A stretch of DNA of 38,286 bases. Source: Bacillota bacterium (lineage in GTDB: Bacteria > Bacillota > Clostridia > Acetivibrionales > DTU013). Below are positions 8,548 to 15,970 of this stretch, piece by piece (position 1 is the first letter of the stretch; each line of letters begins with the position of its first letter). Location: NCBI GenBank assembly GCA_023411645.1, contig JAEYON010000131.1:1-38286 (forward strand), in the 5' to 3' direction. The notes under the pieces are model-generated. The model had not been told where the DNA came from, searched no databases, and was given only the letters and a program-made list of their open reading frames with translations. A program made the position numbers and the translations under genes.

Positions 8548-8590
8548 TCTATTAACCTGTAGTTAGTTTATCAGCTAAAGGATTAATAGA
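8548..8590 (+). promoter_or_regulatory. Inverted repeat abutting the ribosome binding site of the SLH gene
   Basis: TCTATTAA (8548-8555) and TTAATAGA (8583-8590) can pair over 8 bp, and TTAG/CTAA (8563-8566 with 8575-8578) can pair inside. The 3' arm ends directly before the GAGGTG ribosome binding site at 8591. It could affect translation or mRNA stability; no U-tract follows, so it is not an intrinsic terminator. Confidence 0.4.
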
Positions 8591-8602
8591 GAGGTGAAGA
8601 AA

Positions 8603-9685
8603 ATGATGAAAAAATTATTATTAGTTTTTATAATGGTTTTTGCCATTACTGCTGCAAGCATACCGGTTTTTGCACAGGAGGAACCCGTATTGACCCCGGA
8701 CGATATAGCACAGGCTAGTTTTTCAGACATTGCAAGTCACTGGGGAAAAGATTCGATCATGAACACTGCAGAACATATACGTTTTCTGGCGAAGGATGGG
8801 AAATTCATGCCGGATAAGCCATTGACCAGAAGCGAATTTGTTCTGATGCTGCAGAAGTCTCTGGGGATTCAGATCATGTATTTCAGGGAGACGGATATTA
8901 CCGAATTTTTCAGCGATGTAACAAATGAGGATGTGTATGCCTCTGCGTTGTTTGATTTGAGTGTCGCCAATATTATCGATGATGAGGATCTCTTCAGACC
9001 TAATGACATTCTGAATAGGGAAGAGATGGTGCACTATATTATGAATGCCTACCGTTATAAAGCCGGAGATACCTATAAGTTGATCAAGCTGGCGTATAAG
9101 CCCTTTGCAGACGATGACAGCATAAATCCGGTATTCAGTGGTGACATTGGGCTGGCTGATTATTATGGGATTATCAAAAGGCCATTGAGCAACAAATTCT
9201 TTGCTAAAGATACCGCTACCAGGGCACAGGGCGCAACTGTGATCGACAGGCTTCTGAAGCTGCTGGAGAAGGAAGCGGCAGAACGGGAGGCGTCACAAGT
9301 GTTGGTCAAACCATCTGCACATGTGAAGGATGGCCTTGTCATCATGAAGCTGGCCATTACGAATAACACTAAGAAAGAAGTTTATATATCACATAGCTCA
9401 GGGCAGAAGGTTGATTTTCAGCTGCTGGATTCAGACCGGGAAGTATTATACACCTGGTCGGCTGACAAGTTGTTTATTATGGCCCTGACGGGGACCATTG
9501 TAAGCCCCGGAGAAACGCTTGAATTCAATGAAGCGGTGGAAGTGAACATATATGGAGATGCTCTTGAGAAGGCAGAATTTTTGAGAGCCTATATTACGGG
9601 CACCTCTGAAGATTTCACCGTAAATGCCGATGGGTATGAGACAGAAATCGGAGGCATACTTGCAATCATGCCCGCTCAAGAATAA
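8603..9685 (+). CDS. Secreted S-layer homology protein with a BsuPI domain
   Basis: Cell-surface protein of 360 aa. A Sec signal peptide (about residues 1-25, cleavage after VFA) is followed by three SLH modules: FSDIASHWGKDSI... (about 36-85), FSDVTNEDVYASALFDLS... (about 105-155), and a more divergent third (about 165-220). SLH modules bind pyruvylated secondary cell-wall polymer, so it should be wall-anchored. The C-terminal part (about 240-330: LAITNNTKKEVYISHSSGQ, then WSADKLF) has the hallmark pattern of the BsuPI intracellular proteinase inhibitor domain, an Ig-like fold. I chose the ATG at 8603 because GAGGTG at 8591-8596 is its ribosome binding site; the in-frame GTG at 8594 lies inside that site. 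A strong terminator follows. Its role is unknown; a surface protease inhibitor or assembly protein is possible. Confidence 0.88.
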   Translation: MMKKLLLVFIMVFAITAASIPVFAQEEPVLTPDDIAQASFSDIASHWGKDSIMNTAEHIRFLAKDGKFMPDKPLTRSEFVLMLQKSLGIQIMYFRETDITEFFSDVTNEDVYASALFDLSVANIIDDEDLFRPNDILNREEMVHYIMNAYRYKAGDTYKLIKLAYKPFADDDSINPVFSGDIGLADYYGIIKRPLSNKFFAKDTATRAQGATVIDRLLKLLEKEAAEREASQVLVKPSAHVKDGLVIMKLAITNNTKKEVYISHSSGQKVDFQLLDSDREVLYTWSADKLFIMALTGTIVSPGETLEFNEAVEVNIYGDALEKAEFLRAYITGTSEDFTVNADGYETEIGGILAIMPAQE

Positions 9686-9720
9686 GGATTAGCATTAGTA
9701 GCAATCTCTAACAAAATTTT

Positions 9721-9758
9721 AAATACAAACAGCTTCCATTTGGAAGCTGTTTGTATTT
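9721..9758 (+). terminator. Intrinsic terminator after the SLH gene
   Basis: Perfect 17-bp stem: AAATACAAACAGCTTCC (9721-9737) pairs with 9742-9758 around a 4-nt loop ATTT, and a T-run follows at about 9764-9769. A-rich sequence lies upstream, so it might also work in reverse. Confidence 0.85.
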
Positions 9759-9824
9759 CCATACTTTTTTACTCATTGAGTTATGAAAAGTCGAATAATG
9801 TCGAACAGTTTCTTCATGGAACAC

Positions 9825-9854
9825 TTGTTCTGAATGTTGTGTTTGTGATATACT
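9825..9854 (+). promoter_or_regulatory. Sigma-A promoter for the membrane protein/ABC exporter unit
   Basis: TTGTTC (9825-9830), 18-base spacer, TATACT (9849-9854), with TG one base before the -10 (extended -10). The expected start is about 9861, just ahead of the GGGGGTGA ribosome binding site. Confidence 0.6.
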
Positions 9855-9883
9855 GCAATTAACTTTATATGGGGGTGAGCAAA

Positions 9884-10369
9884 ATGAACGAGTTCAGGAA
9901 GGCTTACGAGTATAATGAGGAAACAGGCGCAAGCGGTTTTTTGCTGTTTCTTTTTTTAATGTTGATCTCGTTTGAGCCAATTCTGGCTATAATTTCGGCT
10001 TCTTTTATATATCTCCTGAACGCCGGTATTCTCGGGGCGGTGTTTACTGGCGCAGCTGTCGTATATGGATTGTTTTCCATATTTGCGGGCATAGCTCTTA
10101 AAAAGCAGGCTGCGTTTGCTATAACTGCTGTAAAGTCATTTTTAATCTATAGAGCCATATTTCTGATCCCATTCACATGTATGATAATATCTCGTCAGAT
10201 CAATGAGATCCCCTATTTAAAGGCATCACCGGAATATGCGGAAGCGAAAGGAAGCCTGATACTGTCCTTCGTTGTTGACATTGCTTATGTGACCATATTT
10301 AGCGTTGGATGGTATATTTATCTGATGAGATCAAGAAGGGTGAAAGAAGGGTTCATGTCACGAAAGTAG
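9884..10369 (+). CDS. Small polytopic membrane protein (DUF2569-like)
   Basis: The 161-aa product has four hydrophobic segments (about residues 18-42, 48-72, 82-104 and 125-150), an acidic N-terminus and a basic C-terminus ending in RSRRVKEGFMSRK. The spacing of the helices and the final W..YL..S.RVK..F pattern resemble DUF2569 membrane proteins, but I am not certain. The ATG at 9884 follows GGGGGTGAGC; the in-frame ATG at 9869 precedes this site and is unlikely. The ABC exporter starts 43 nt after the stop with no terminator, so they are probably one operon. It could be an accessory or immunity-like membrane partner of the exporter; no sequence evidence proves this. Confidence 0.75.
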   Translation: MNEFRKAYEYNEETGASGFLLFLFLMLISFEPILAIISASFIYLLNAGILGAVFTGAAVVYGLFSIFAGIALKKQAAFAITAVKSFLIYRAIFLIPFTCMIISRQINEIPYLKASPEYAEAKGSLILSFVVDIAYVTIFSVGWYIYLMRSRRVKEGFMSRK

Positions 10370-10412
10370 TATCCAAAGAAAGACATAAAAAAATGATAGG
10401 ACAATAGATACT

Positions 10413-12182
10413 ATGGCTGAATTTAAATGGGTTTGGGGTTATGTAAGAAAATATAAGCGCATATTTTTTACTGCGCTGGCATTAGTGGCAGTAGTGAACG
10501 TGTTGAACATGATAAACCCATACGTACAGGGAGTGATCGTTGATCGAGTCATCAAGGATGGGCAGACCGGTATTCTTCTCTCACTGATTATGATCATGAT
10601 TATTGCTACACTGGTCAAATCAGTAGTCAGATACGTTTATTTATATATTTTTGAGTTTGTCTCTCAGAATGTGGTCTTCAACGCCAGAGAATCGATTTTT
10701 AAAAGGATCCAGGATCAGGATTTTGAGTTTTTTGACCAAACAAAAACTGGTGATATTATGGCCCGTATGACGGGTGATATGGAAGCGGTCAGGCATTTTT
10801 CCGCATATGTCATATATTCTTTGTTTATGCATGCTATTACCTTCATTTCTGTCATGGCCATCCTTTTTTCTATTAATGTGACATTTTCGCTTATCCTTCT
10901 GGCGGTTACGCCTATTACCGGATATTTTGCCGTAAAACTGACAGGTAAGGTCAAACCTGCATTTTCTGCCATCAGGGAGCAGTTTTCAAAACTGAATTCC
11001 GTCGTGCAGGAGAGCATAAGCGGAAATCGAGTCATTAAAGCCTTTGCCAGAGAAGATTATGAAATTTATAAATTCTCCCGAGAGAATGCAGGCTTCAGAG
11101 ATAGTAATATGAATGCGGCCAGGATCTGGGAGAAGTATCTGCCTGTGCTGGATTCACTTGCCGGTGGGCTATCGGTAGTGATTATCCTGGTAGGCGGTAT
11201 AATGGTCATTGGAGAAAAGATCACACTTGGCGAGCTCGTTACATTTAACAGCTTTATCTGGGCGCTGAATAACCCCATGAGGATGGTTGGCTGGCTGGTT
11301 AATGATGTGCAGAGATTTGCGGCGTCAGCTGAAAAGATCATGCTTCTGCTGGAGAGAGAACCTAAAATCAAAGGAAACGAACAAGCCGTGGAGGTTGAAA
11401 AGCTCGAAGGCAGGGTGGAATTCAGAGATGTTTGCTTTTGCTATGACGGGGAACCTGTGCTGGAGGATGTCTGCTTCAGAGCCTTTCCGGGGCAGACGGT
11501 GGCTATCATAGGGCCTACAGGTTCCGGTAAATCCACACTTATCAGTTTGATATCCAGATTTTACGATTGTACGGATGGCAGGATATTGATCGACGGCAAA
11601 GATATTAAGGATTACGAACCAAGGGAACTGAGAAAGAGCATTGCCGTTGCTATGCAGGACATATTCCTGTTTTCTGATACGATCGAAGGAAATATTGCCT
11701 ACGGCGTACCGGAAGCAACTGTGGACAAGGTAGTGTGGGCAGCTGAAATGGCAGGTGCTCATGGGTTTATTACTGAATTCAGCGAGGGCTATGATACTAT
11801 AATAGGCGAACGCGGCGTAGGACTGTCCGGTGGGCAGAAGCAGAGGATAGCGCTTGCTCGCGCGTTAATCAGGGATCCATCTATTATAATTCTCGATGAT
11901 ACAACTTCCAGTGTCGATATTGAAACAGAGCATGAGATTTTCCAAACACTAAAGGAGTTTTATAGAGACAAGACCGCATTTATTATTGCACACAGGATTT
12001 CTTCGGTACGAAATGCAGATCTTATCCTTGTGCTGGAGTCGGGGAAAATTATCGAACGCGGTACTCATGAGGAGCTGCTGGCGGCAAAAGGATATTACTA
12101 TAGCGTTTTTATGAACCAGTATGGTGATTTTGACAAACAGATTGGGGAAGGAGGCGATCCGGTTGGCGAGAAACAAGTTTGA
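10413..12182 (+). CDS. ABC exporter half-transporter with a degenerate catalytic site (subunit 1)
   Basis: Membrane exporter of the MsbA/LmrA-like type IV fold, 589 aa: six TM helices in an N-terminal domain (about residues 15-305), then an ATPase domain (about 340-575). Walker A is GPTGSGKS (K373), the signature is the canonical LSGGQ, and the Walker B stretch is IIILDDTTSSVD. D495 is the Walker B aspartate, and D496 stands where the catalytic glutamate normally is. That substitution marks the non-catalytic half of heterodimeric exporters such as BmrC/BmrD and TM287/288. Its partner is the next gene, whose start lies inside the end of this one. The substrate cannot be read from sequence; drugs, lipids or peptides are all handled by relatives. 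Confidence 0.93.
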   Translation: MAEFKWVWGYVRKYKRIFFTALALVAVVNVLNMINPYVQGVIVDRVIKDGQTGILLSLIMIMIIATLVKSVVRYVYLYIFEFVSQNVVFNARESIFKRIQDQDFEFFDQTKTGDIMARMTGDMEAVRHFSAYVIYSLFMHAITFISVMAILFSINVTFSLILLAVTPITGYFAVKLTGKVKPAFSAIREQFSKLNSVVQESISGNRVIKAFAREDYEIYKFSRENAGFRDSNMNAARIWEKYLPVLDSLAGGLSVVIILVGGIMVIGEKITLGELVTFNSFIWALNNPMRMVGWLVNDVQRFAASAEKIMLLLEREPKIKGNEQAVEVEKLEGRVEFRDVCFCYDGEPVLEDVCFRAFPGQTVAIIGPTGSGKSTLISLISRFYDCTDGRILIDGKDIKDYEPRELRKSIAVAMQDIFLFSDTIEGNIAYGVPEATVDKVVWAAEMAGAHGFITEFSEGYDTIIGERGVGLSGGQKQRIALARALIRDPSIIILDDTTSSVDIETEHEIFQTLKEFYRDKTAFIIAHRISSVRNADLILVLESGKIIERGTHEELLAAKGYYYSVFMNQYGDFDKQIGEGGDPVGEKQV

Positions 12183-13947
12183 TATAGATGAGGAGCTTGA
12201 TTCCAAATTTGATTTTAATCAACTTAAAAGGCTGCTCGGCTATCTGAAGCCCTACAGATGGAAGGTCGCGTTAACGGTGCTGCTGATGCTGACGGCCAGT
12301 GCGCTTGCGCTGCTTGGGCCTTATCTTGTCAAGGTAGCGATCGACGAAAGGATTCCTCAGAAGGACATAAGAGGATTGACTGTGCTTGCGATGATTTTTC
12401 TGGCTACGCTGATTTTCAATGCTATCTGTATGAAATATAGGATCAGGTCAATGACGTTTATCGGACAAAGCATCCTTTATAATATCCGAAAGGATTTGTT
12501 TGTTCATTTACAGAAGCTGCCTTTCAGCTATTACGACAGCAGACCTCATGGAAAGATCCTTGTCAGGGTTGTTAACTACGTCAACTCGCTTAGTGACCTT
12601 TTGTCAAACGGGATTATCAATTTGATAACAGACATGTTTACCCTGATGGCTATTATTGGCTTTATGCTGTTTCTCAATGTCAAATTGGCGTTGATTTGCA
12701 TGATCGGCCTACCCCTTCTGATTATTGTTACAATGCTGTTGAAAAGCGCGCAGCGCAGAGCATGGCAGAAGGTAAGCAGAAAACAGGCTAATATGAACGC
12801 CTATATACATGAGAGCATTTGTGGGGTCAAGGTGACGCAGTCCTTTGCCAGAGAGAAGGAAACCATAGAAATTTTTCTTAATCAGAGCGGTGAATACAGG
12901 AAGTCCTGGATGTCTGCCGTAAAGATACAGTTTTTAATGTGGCCTTTCATTGATATTATATCTGTATCAAGTGTCGCCGCAGTCTTTTTCTTTGGAGTAC
13001 GATGGCTTGGTACAGGAGGAGTCACCGTAGGCATCATCATTGCGTTTATCAGCTATATCTGGCGTTTTTGGGAACCTGTAAGCAACCTGGGCAACTTTTA
13101 TAATGCAATTATCAATGCAGTCGCGTATCTGGAAAGAATTTTTGAAACGATTGATGAAAAACCTCTTGTTGACAATCTGCCCGGCGCCGTAGAGATGCCG
13201 CCGATACAGGGAAATGTCGAATTTAGGGAGGTTGTTTTCTGTTATGAAAAAGACGAAGTCATCCTCGATAATGTGAGTTTTTTTGTGAAGCACGGAGAAA
13301 CAGTTGCGCTGGTAGGTCCGACTGGAGCGGGAAAATCCACGGTTGTGAACCTGGTAAGTCGGTTCTATGATATTAATTCGGGCAGTGTAATGATAGATGG
13401 AAAAGATGTAAGAAGTGTAACTCTGGAGTCTCTTAGAAGACAAATGGGGATTATGCTGCAGGATACTTTCATTTTCTCCGGAACTATTATGGATAATATA
13501 AAGTACAGCAGACTGGATGCGACAGATGAGCAGGCCATTGAAGCTGCGAAGGCAGTTAAAGCGCATGAATTTATCGCTGCAATGCCGGATGGCTATTATA
13601 CAGAGGTAAATGAAAGGGGTTCCAGGCTTTCGGTTGGGCAGAGACAGCTGATATCCTTTGCAAGAGCGCTGTTGGCTGATCCGAGAATACTGGTATTGGA
13701 TGAGGCAACCTCAAGTATTGACACGAAAACGGAAATGGCTCTGCAGGAAGGCCTGCAAAGATTACTGAAGGGCCGTACATCTTTCATTATTGCACATAGA
13801 CTTTCCACCATAAAAAATGCAGATAAAATAATGTATATTGAGGATGGAAAGATTATTGAGCAGGGTACGCATAATGAATTAATGAAGCAGGGCGGCGCAT
13901 ACCATAAGCTTTATACGGCTCAATACAGTTTACTGGATGTCGTATAG
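12163..13947 (+). CDS. ABC exporter half-transporter with the consensus catalytic Glu (subunit 2)
   Basis: Partner of the preceding half-transporter, 594 aa, with six TM helices (about residues 25-310) and a C-terminal ATPase domain (about 345-585). Walker A is GPTGAGKS (K391) and Walker B is ILVLDEATSSID with catalytic E514. The signature is LSVGQ instead of LSGGQ. Because each composite ATP site uses Walker motifs of one subunit and the signature of the other, this subunit's intact Walker B pairs with the canonical signature of subunit 1, and its odd signature pairs with the degenerate site. I chose the TTG at 12163, 8 nt after a strong AAGGAGG (12148-12154), over a start at 12121. The coding region overlaps subunit 1 by 20 nt, indicating tight coupling and obligate heterodimer formation. 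Confidence 0.92.
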   Translation: MARNKFDIDEELDSKFDFNQLKRLLGYLKPYRWKVALTVLLMLTASALALLGPYLVKVAIDERIPQKDIRGLTVLAMIFLATLIFNAICMKYRIRSMTFIGQSILYNIRKDLFVHLQKLPFSYYDSRPHGKILVRVVNYVNSLSDLLSNGIINLITDMFTLMAIIGFMLFLNVKLALICMIGLPLLIIVTMLLKSAQRRAWQKVSRKQANMNAYIHESICGVKVTQSFAREKETIEIFLNQSGEYRKSWMSAVKIQFLMWPFIDIISVSSVAAVFFFGVRWLGTGGVTVGIIIAFISYIWRFWEPVSNLGNFYNAIINAVAYLERIFETIDEKPLVDNLPGAVEMPPIQGNVEFREVVFCYEKDEVILDNVSFFVKHGETVALVGPTGAGKSTVVNLVSRFYDINSGSVMIDGKDVRSVTLESLRRQMGIMLQDTFIFSGTIMDNIKYSRLDATDEQAIEAAKAVKAHEFIAAMPDGYYTEVNERGSRLSVGQRQLISFARALLADPRILVLDEATSSIDTKTEMALQEGLQRLLKGRTSFIIAHRLSTIKNADKIMYIEDGKIIEQGTHNELMKQGGAYHKLYTAQYSLLDVV

Positions 13948-13959
13948 TGAAGCAAACCG

Positions 13960-13998
13960 GTCATATAGCAAAGCATACATCAAGCTTGCGTATATGAC
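13960..13998. other. Imperfect hairpin between convergent genes
   Basis: GTCATATA (13960-13967) and TATATGAC (13991-13998) form an 8-bp stem, with further imperfect pairing inside (GCAAAGC against GCTTGC). It sits between the converging ABC and lipid kinase genes and may be a bidirectional transcription barrier, but neither strand shows a clear T-run. Confidence 0.35.
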
Positions 13999-14000
13999 TG

Positions 14001-14891
14001 TCAGAAACCGACGGGATAGACAAATGGAAGCGATTTGTGAAATATTTCAAGCACTGCCTTATCAGCAAGGATGATCTCGCCATCGCGATTAAATGGTATC
14101 GGCTTGTCCAATGTGATCTCGACCTTTTTTGAACGCAGCAGATGAACGCCTGGAATTGTGCGATGAAGACCTTTCATGTACCTGGGGAACAGCCGTAATA
14201 TCTGAAGCCTTGTCATAGCTTCTACAAAGCAAATGTCAAACATGCTGTCATCGATTAATGCGTCGGGCAGAGCATGGACTCCGCCTCCATAATACCTGCC
14301 GTTTCCCGCTGCGATCAGCAGGCATTTGCCTGTGAGCACGTCTTCATCGGTTTTCAATTCCATTTGCTCATTCCTGCAGTTAATAATTGTTGATAAAATT
14401 CCAAGAATATAAGCCATTTTTCCCGATATAAGCGGCAGCTTCTTAAAATGAACGGTTTGATATGCGACCTGTGCATCAAACCCGAGAGACATAATATTGA
14501 TAAAATATTTATCATTCGCCTTTGCGTAATCAATAAGTCGTTCAGTACCTTCAATGGTCATAGGGATAATATCGTCAGGAATTTTCTCACCGACGATACT
14601 GCGAACAAAATCATTGCCTGAGCCGCAAGGAAGCACTGCAAGGCTGCTTCCGCTTCCTGCCATCCCATTGAGCACTTCGTTAAGTGTTCCGTCGCCACCT
14701 ACGGAGTATATTCTCAGCGTCTGGGCTGAGCTATGTTTCTTTGCGATTTCTGTGGCATGACCAGGGTATTGTGTCACTTCAATTTCATAAGAAAAGTCGT
14801 GACTTTCACAAAATTCTCGTATTTCTGGAATAACCCTAATCGTTTTACCTTTTCCAGCAGCCGGATTTACTATAAAAAAATGCTTCATCAT
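14001..14891 (-). CDS. Diacylglycerol kinase-type lipid kinase, BmrU/YegS family
   Basis: Cytoplasmic ATP-dependent lipid kinase of the DagK/YegS/BmrU family, 296 aa, the usual length. The N-terminal part has FIVNPAAGKGK, then the nucleotide-binding SVGGDGTLNEVLNG and LPCGSGNDF motifs; the C-terminal beta-sandwich part (about residues 130-290) has the expected GGGVHALPDA and RDGE segments. Members phosphorylate diacylglycerol or related lipids and recycle headgroup-depleted lipid from wall polymer synthesis. The product opens with two Met codons; the second (14886-14888) has better spacing from AGGCGGA and may be the true start. In B. subtilis bmrU neighbours a multidrug transporter gene; here it converges on an ABC exporter, but they are on opposite strands. 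Confidence 0.9.
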   Translation of the reverse strand: MMKHFFIVNPAAGKGKTIRVIPEIREFCESHDFSYEIEVTQYPGHATEIAKKHSSAQTLRIYSVGGDGTLNEVLNGMAGSGSSLAVLPCGSGNDFVRSIVGEKIPDDIIPMTIEGTERLIDYAKANDKYFINIMSLGFDAQVAYQTVHFKKLPLISGKMAYILGILSTIINCRNEQMELKTDEDVLTGKCLLIAAGNGRYYGGGVHALPDALIDDSMFDICFVEAMTRLQILRLFPRYMKGLHRTIPGVHLLRSKKVEITLDKPIPFNRDGEIILADKAVLEIFHKSLPFVYPVGF

Positions 14892-14921
14892 GTTCCGCCT
14901 TATTAAATACTTAATGTGAAT

Positions 14922-14927
14922 ATTATA
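14922..14927 (-). promoter_or_regulatory. Possible -10 box for the lipid kinase gene
   Basis: TATAAT on the - strand, about 31 nt upstream of the start. No convincing -35 hexamer at 16-18 nt, so this is weak. Confidence 0.3.
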
Positions 14928-15062
14928 TCAATTGTATATTCGGAACACCAGTGGTAATTATGAATATTTATACTTGTCATAAACATCTGGAAATATTAGT
15001 TTTACAGGCTTATGCAGGATTTTTTTTATAAATGGCGAATATAATTATGTGAGGTGGGAAAA

Positions 15063-15698
15063 ATGCTGATAGACACAGGGGCTACCATCGCATACAAGTG
15101 TTCATCATGCGGGAGCTTTGAATTCTTCAATATCTCGCTGTTTAATTTATTATATAAAAAAGCTTGCAGCCTGTCATGTCGATGTAAACAGTCAAAGATA
15201 ACATTAAAGCAGGAAGGTGAAAGCAGCTATTTGATCGGCATTCCCTGTATCGGATGCGGTAACGAGCACATTTATATGTTAACTAGAAGAAGTATTCTGT
15301 TAGGGGAACCGATCATTTTTAATTGTCCTGAAACAGGGATGCAGATATGCTTTGTTGGCAAGGACGAGGCAGTTCGGAAAAAGGTGGACAGCCTTGAGGA
15401 AGAATTTGACGAACTCATGGATACGTTTGGGTATGAGAGTTATTTTCAAAATACACAGGTAATGTTTGACACATTGAACCGTATTCATGATATCGCATTA
15501 AATAAAAACTTGTATTGCGAATGCGGCAGTACTGATATCGGTTTGGTTTTGCTTTCAGGATGTATTCTTCTGCGTTGTGCTAAATGCGGCAGCAGTAAAA
15601 AAATACTGGCAGCCAGGAATAAGGATCTGAAGGAAATTTTGACAAGAAGCCAGATTGTGATCCAGGAAGATTCCTGCCCATATGAATTGAAAAAATGA
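15063..15698 (+). CDS. Cys-rich protein of unknown function upstream of rho
   Basis: I do not recognise a family. The 211-aa soluble product carries several zinc-ribbon-like cysteine pairs: CSSC near residue 13, CSLSCRC near 35, CIGC near 62, then a predicted helical stretch with acidic character (about 105-145) and a second set, CEC near 165 and CAKC near 185. The arrangement suggests two separate zinc-binding modules joined by a helical region, possibly a nucleic-acid- or protein-binding adaptor. I chose the ATG at 15063, preceded by GAGGTGGG; the in-frame GTG at 15054 is part of that site. No signal peptide or TM helix. The next gene (rho) has its own promoter, so the two are not necessarily co-transcribed. 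Confidence 0.8.
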   Translation: MLIDTGATIAYKCSSCGSFEFFNISLFNLLYKKACSLSCRCKQSKITLKQEGESSYLIGIPCIGCGNEHIYMLTRRSILLGEPIIFNCPETGMQICFVGKDEAVRKKVDSLEEEFDELMDTFGYESYFQNTQVMFDTLNRIHDIALNKNLYCECGSTDIGLVLLSGCILLRCAKCGSSKKILAARNKDLKEILTRSQIVIQEDSCPYELKK

Positions 15699-15778
15699 TA
15701 CATTTGATGATTGTTTTTCTCGAGTTTTATCGCAAAGTCTGACTAAAGCCAGACATGGTTGACTATTGTGCTATAAGA

Positions 15779-15808
15779 TTGACAACAATGTATGTTGGGT
15801 GCTATAAT
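15779..15808 (+). promoter_or_regulatory. Sigma-A promoter of rho
   Basis: TTGACA (15779-15784), 18-base spacer, TATAAT (15803-15808): both hexamers are consensus. The predicted start near 15815 leaves a leader of about 155 nt before the rho ATG. The 15699-15970 gap otherwise holds AT-rich sequence with no gene or terminator that I can see. Confidence 0.75.
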
Positions 15809-15970
15809 GTGTGAGTATATTAAGATTCATTCTATTGTTTAGATTTCCCAATTAGATTTTGGAAGTTTCATATGTTTCAGCAGACAGGACTATTATGTAT
15901 TTTTATTCATCGGTCGAATTCTGCAGATAATACATGTTCAATATAAACAACAATAAATAGGTGGTGGATT

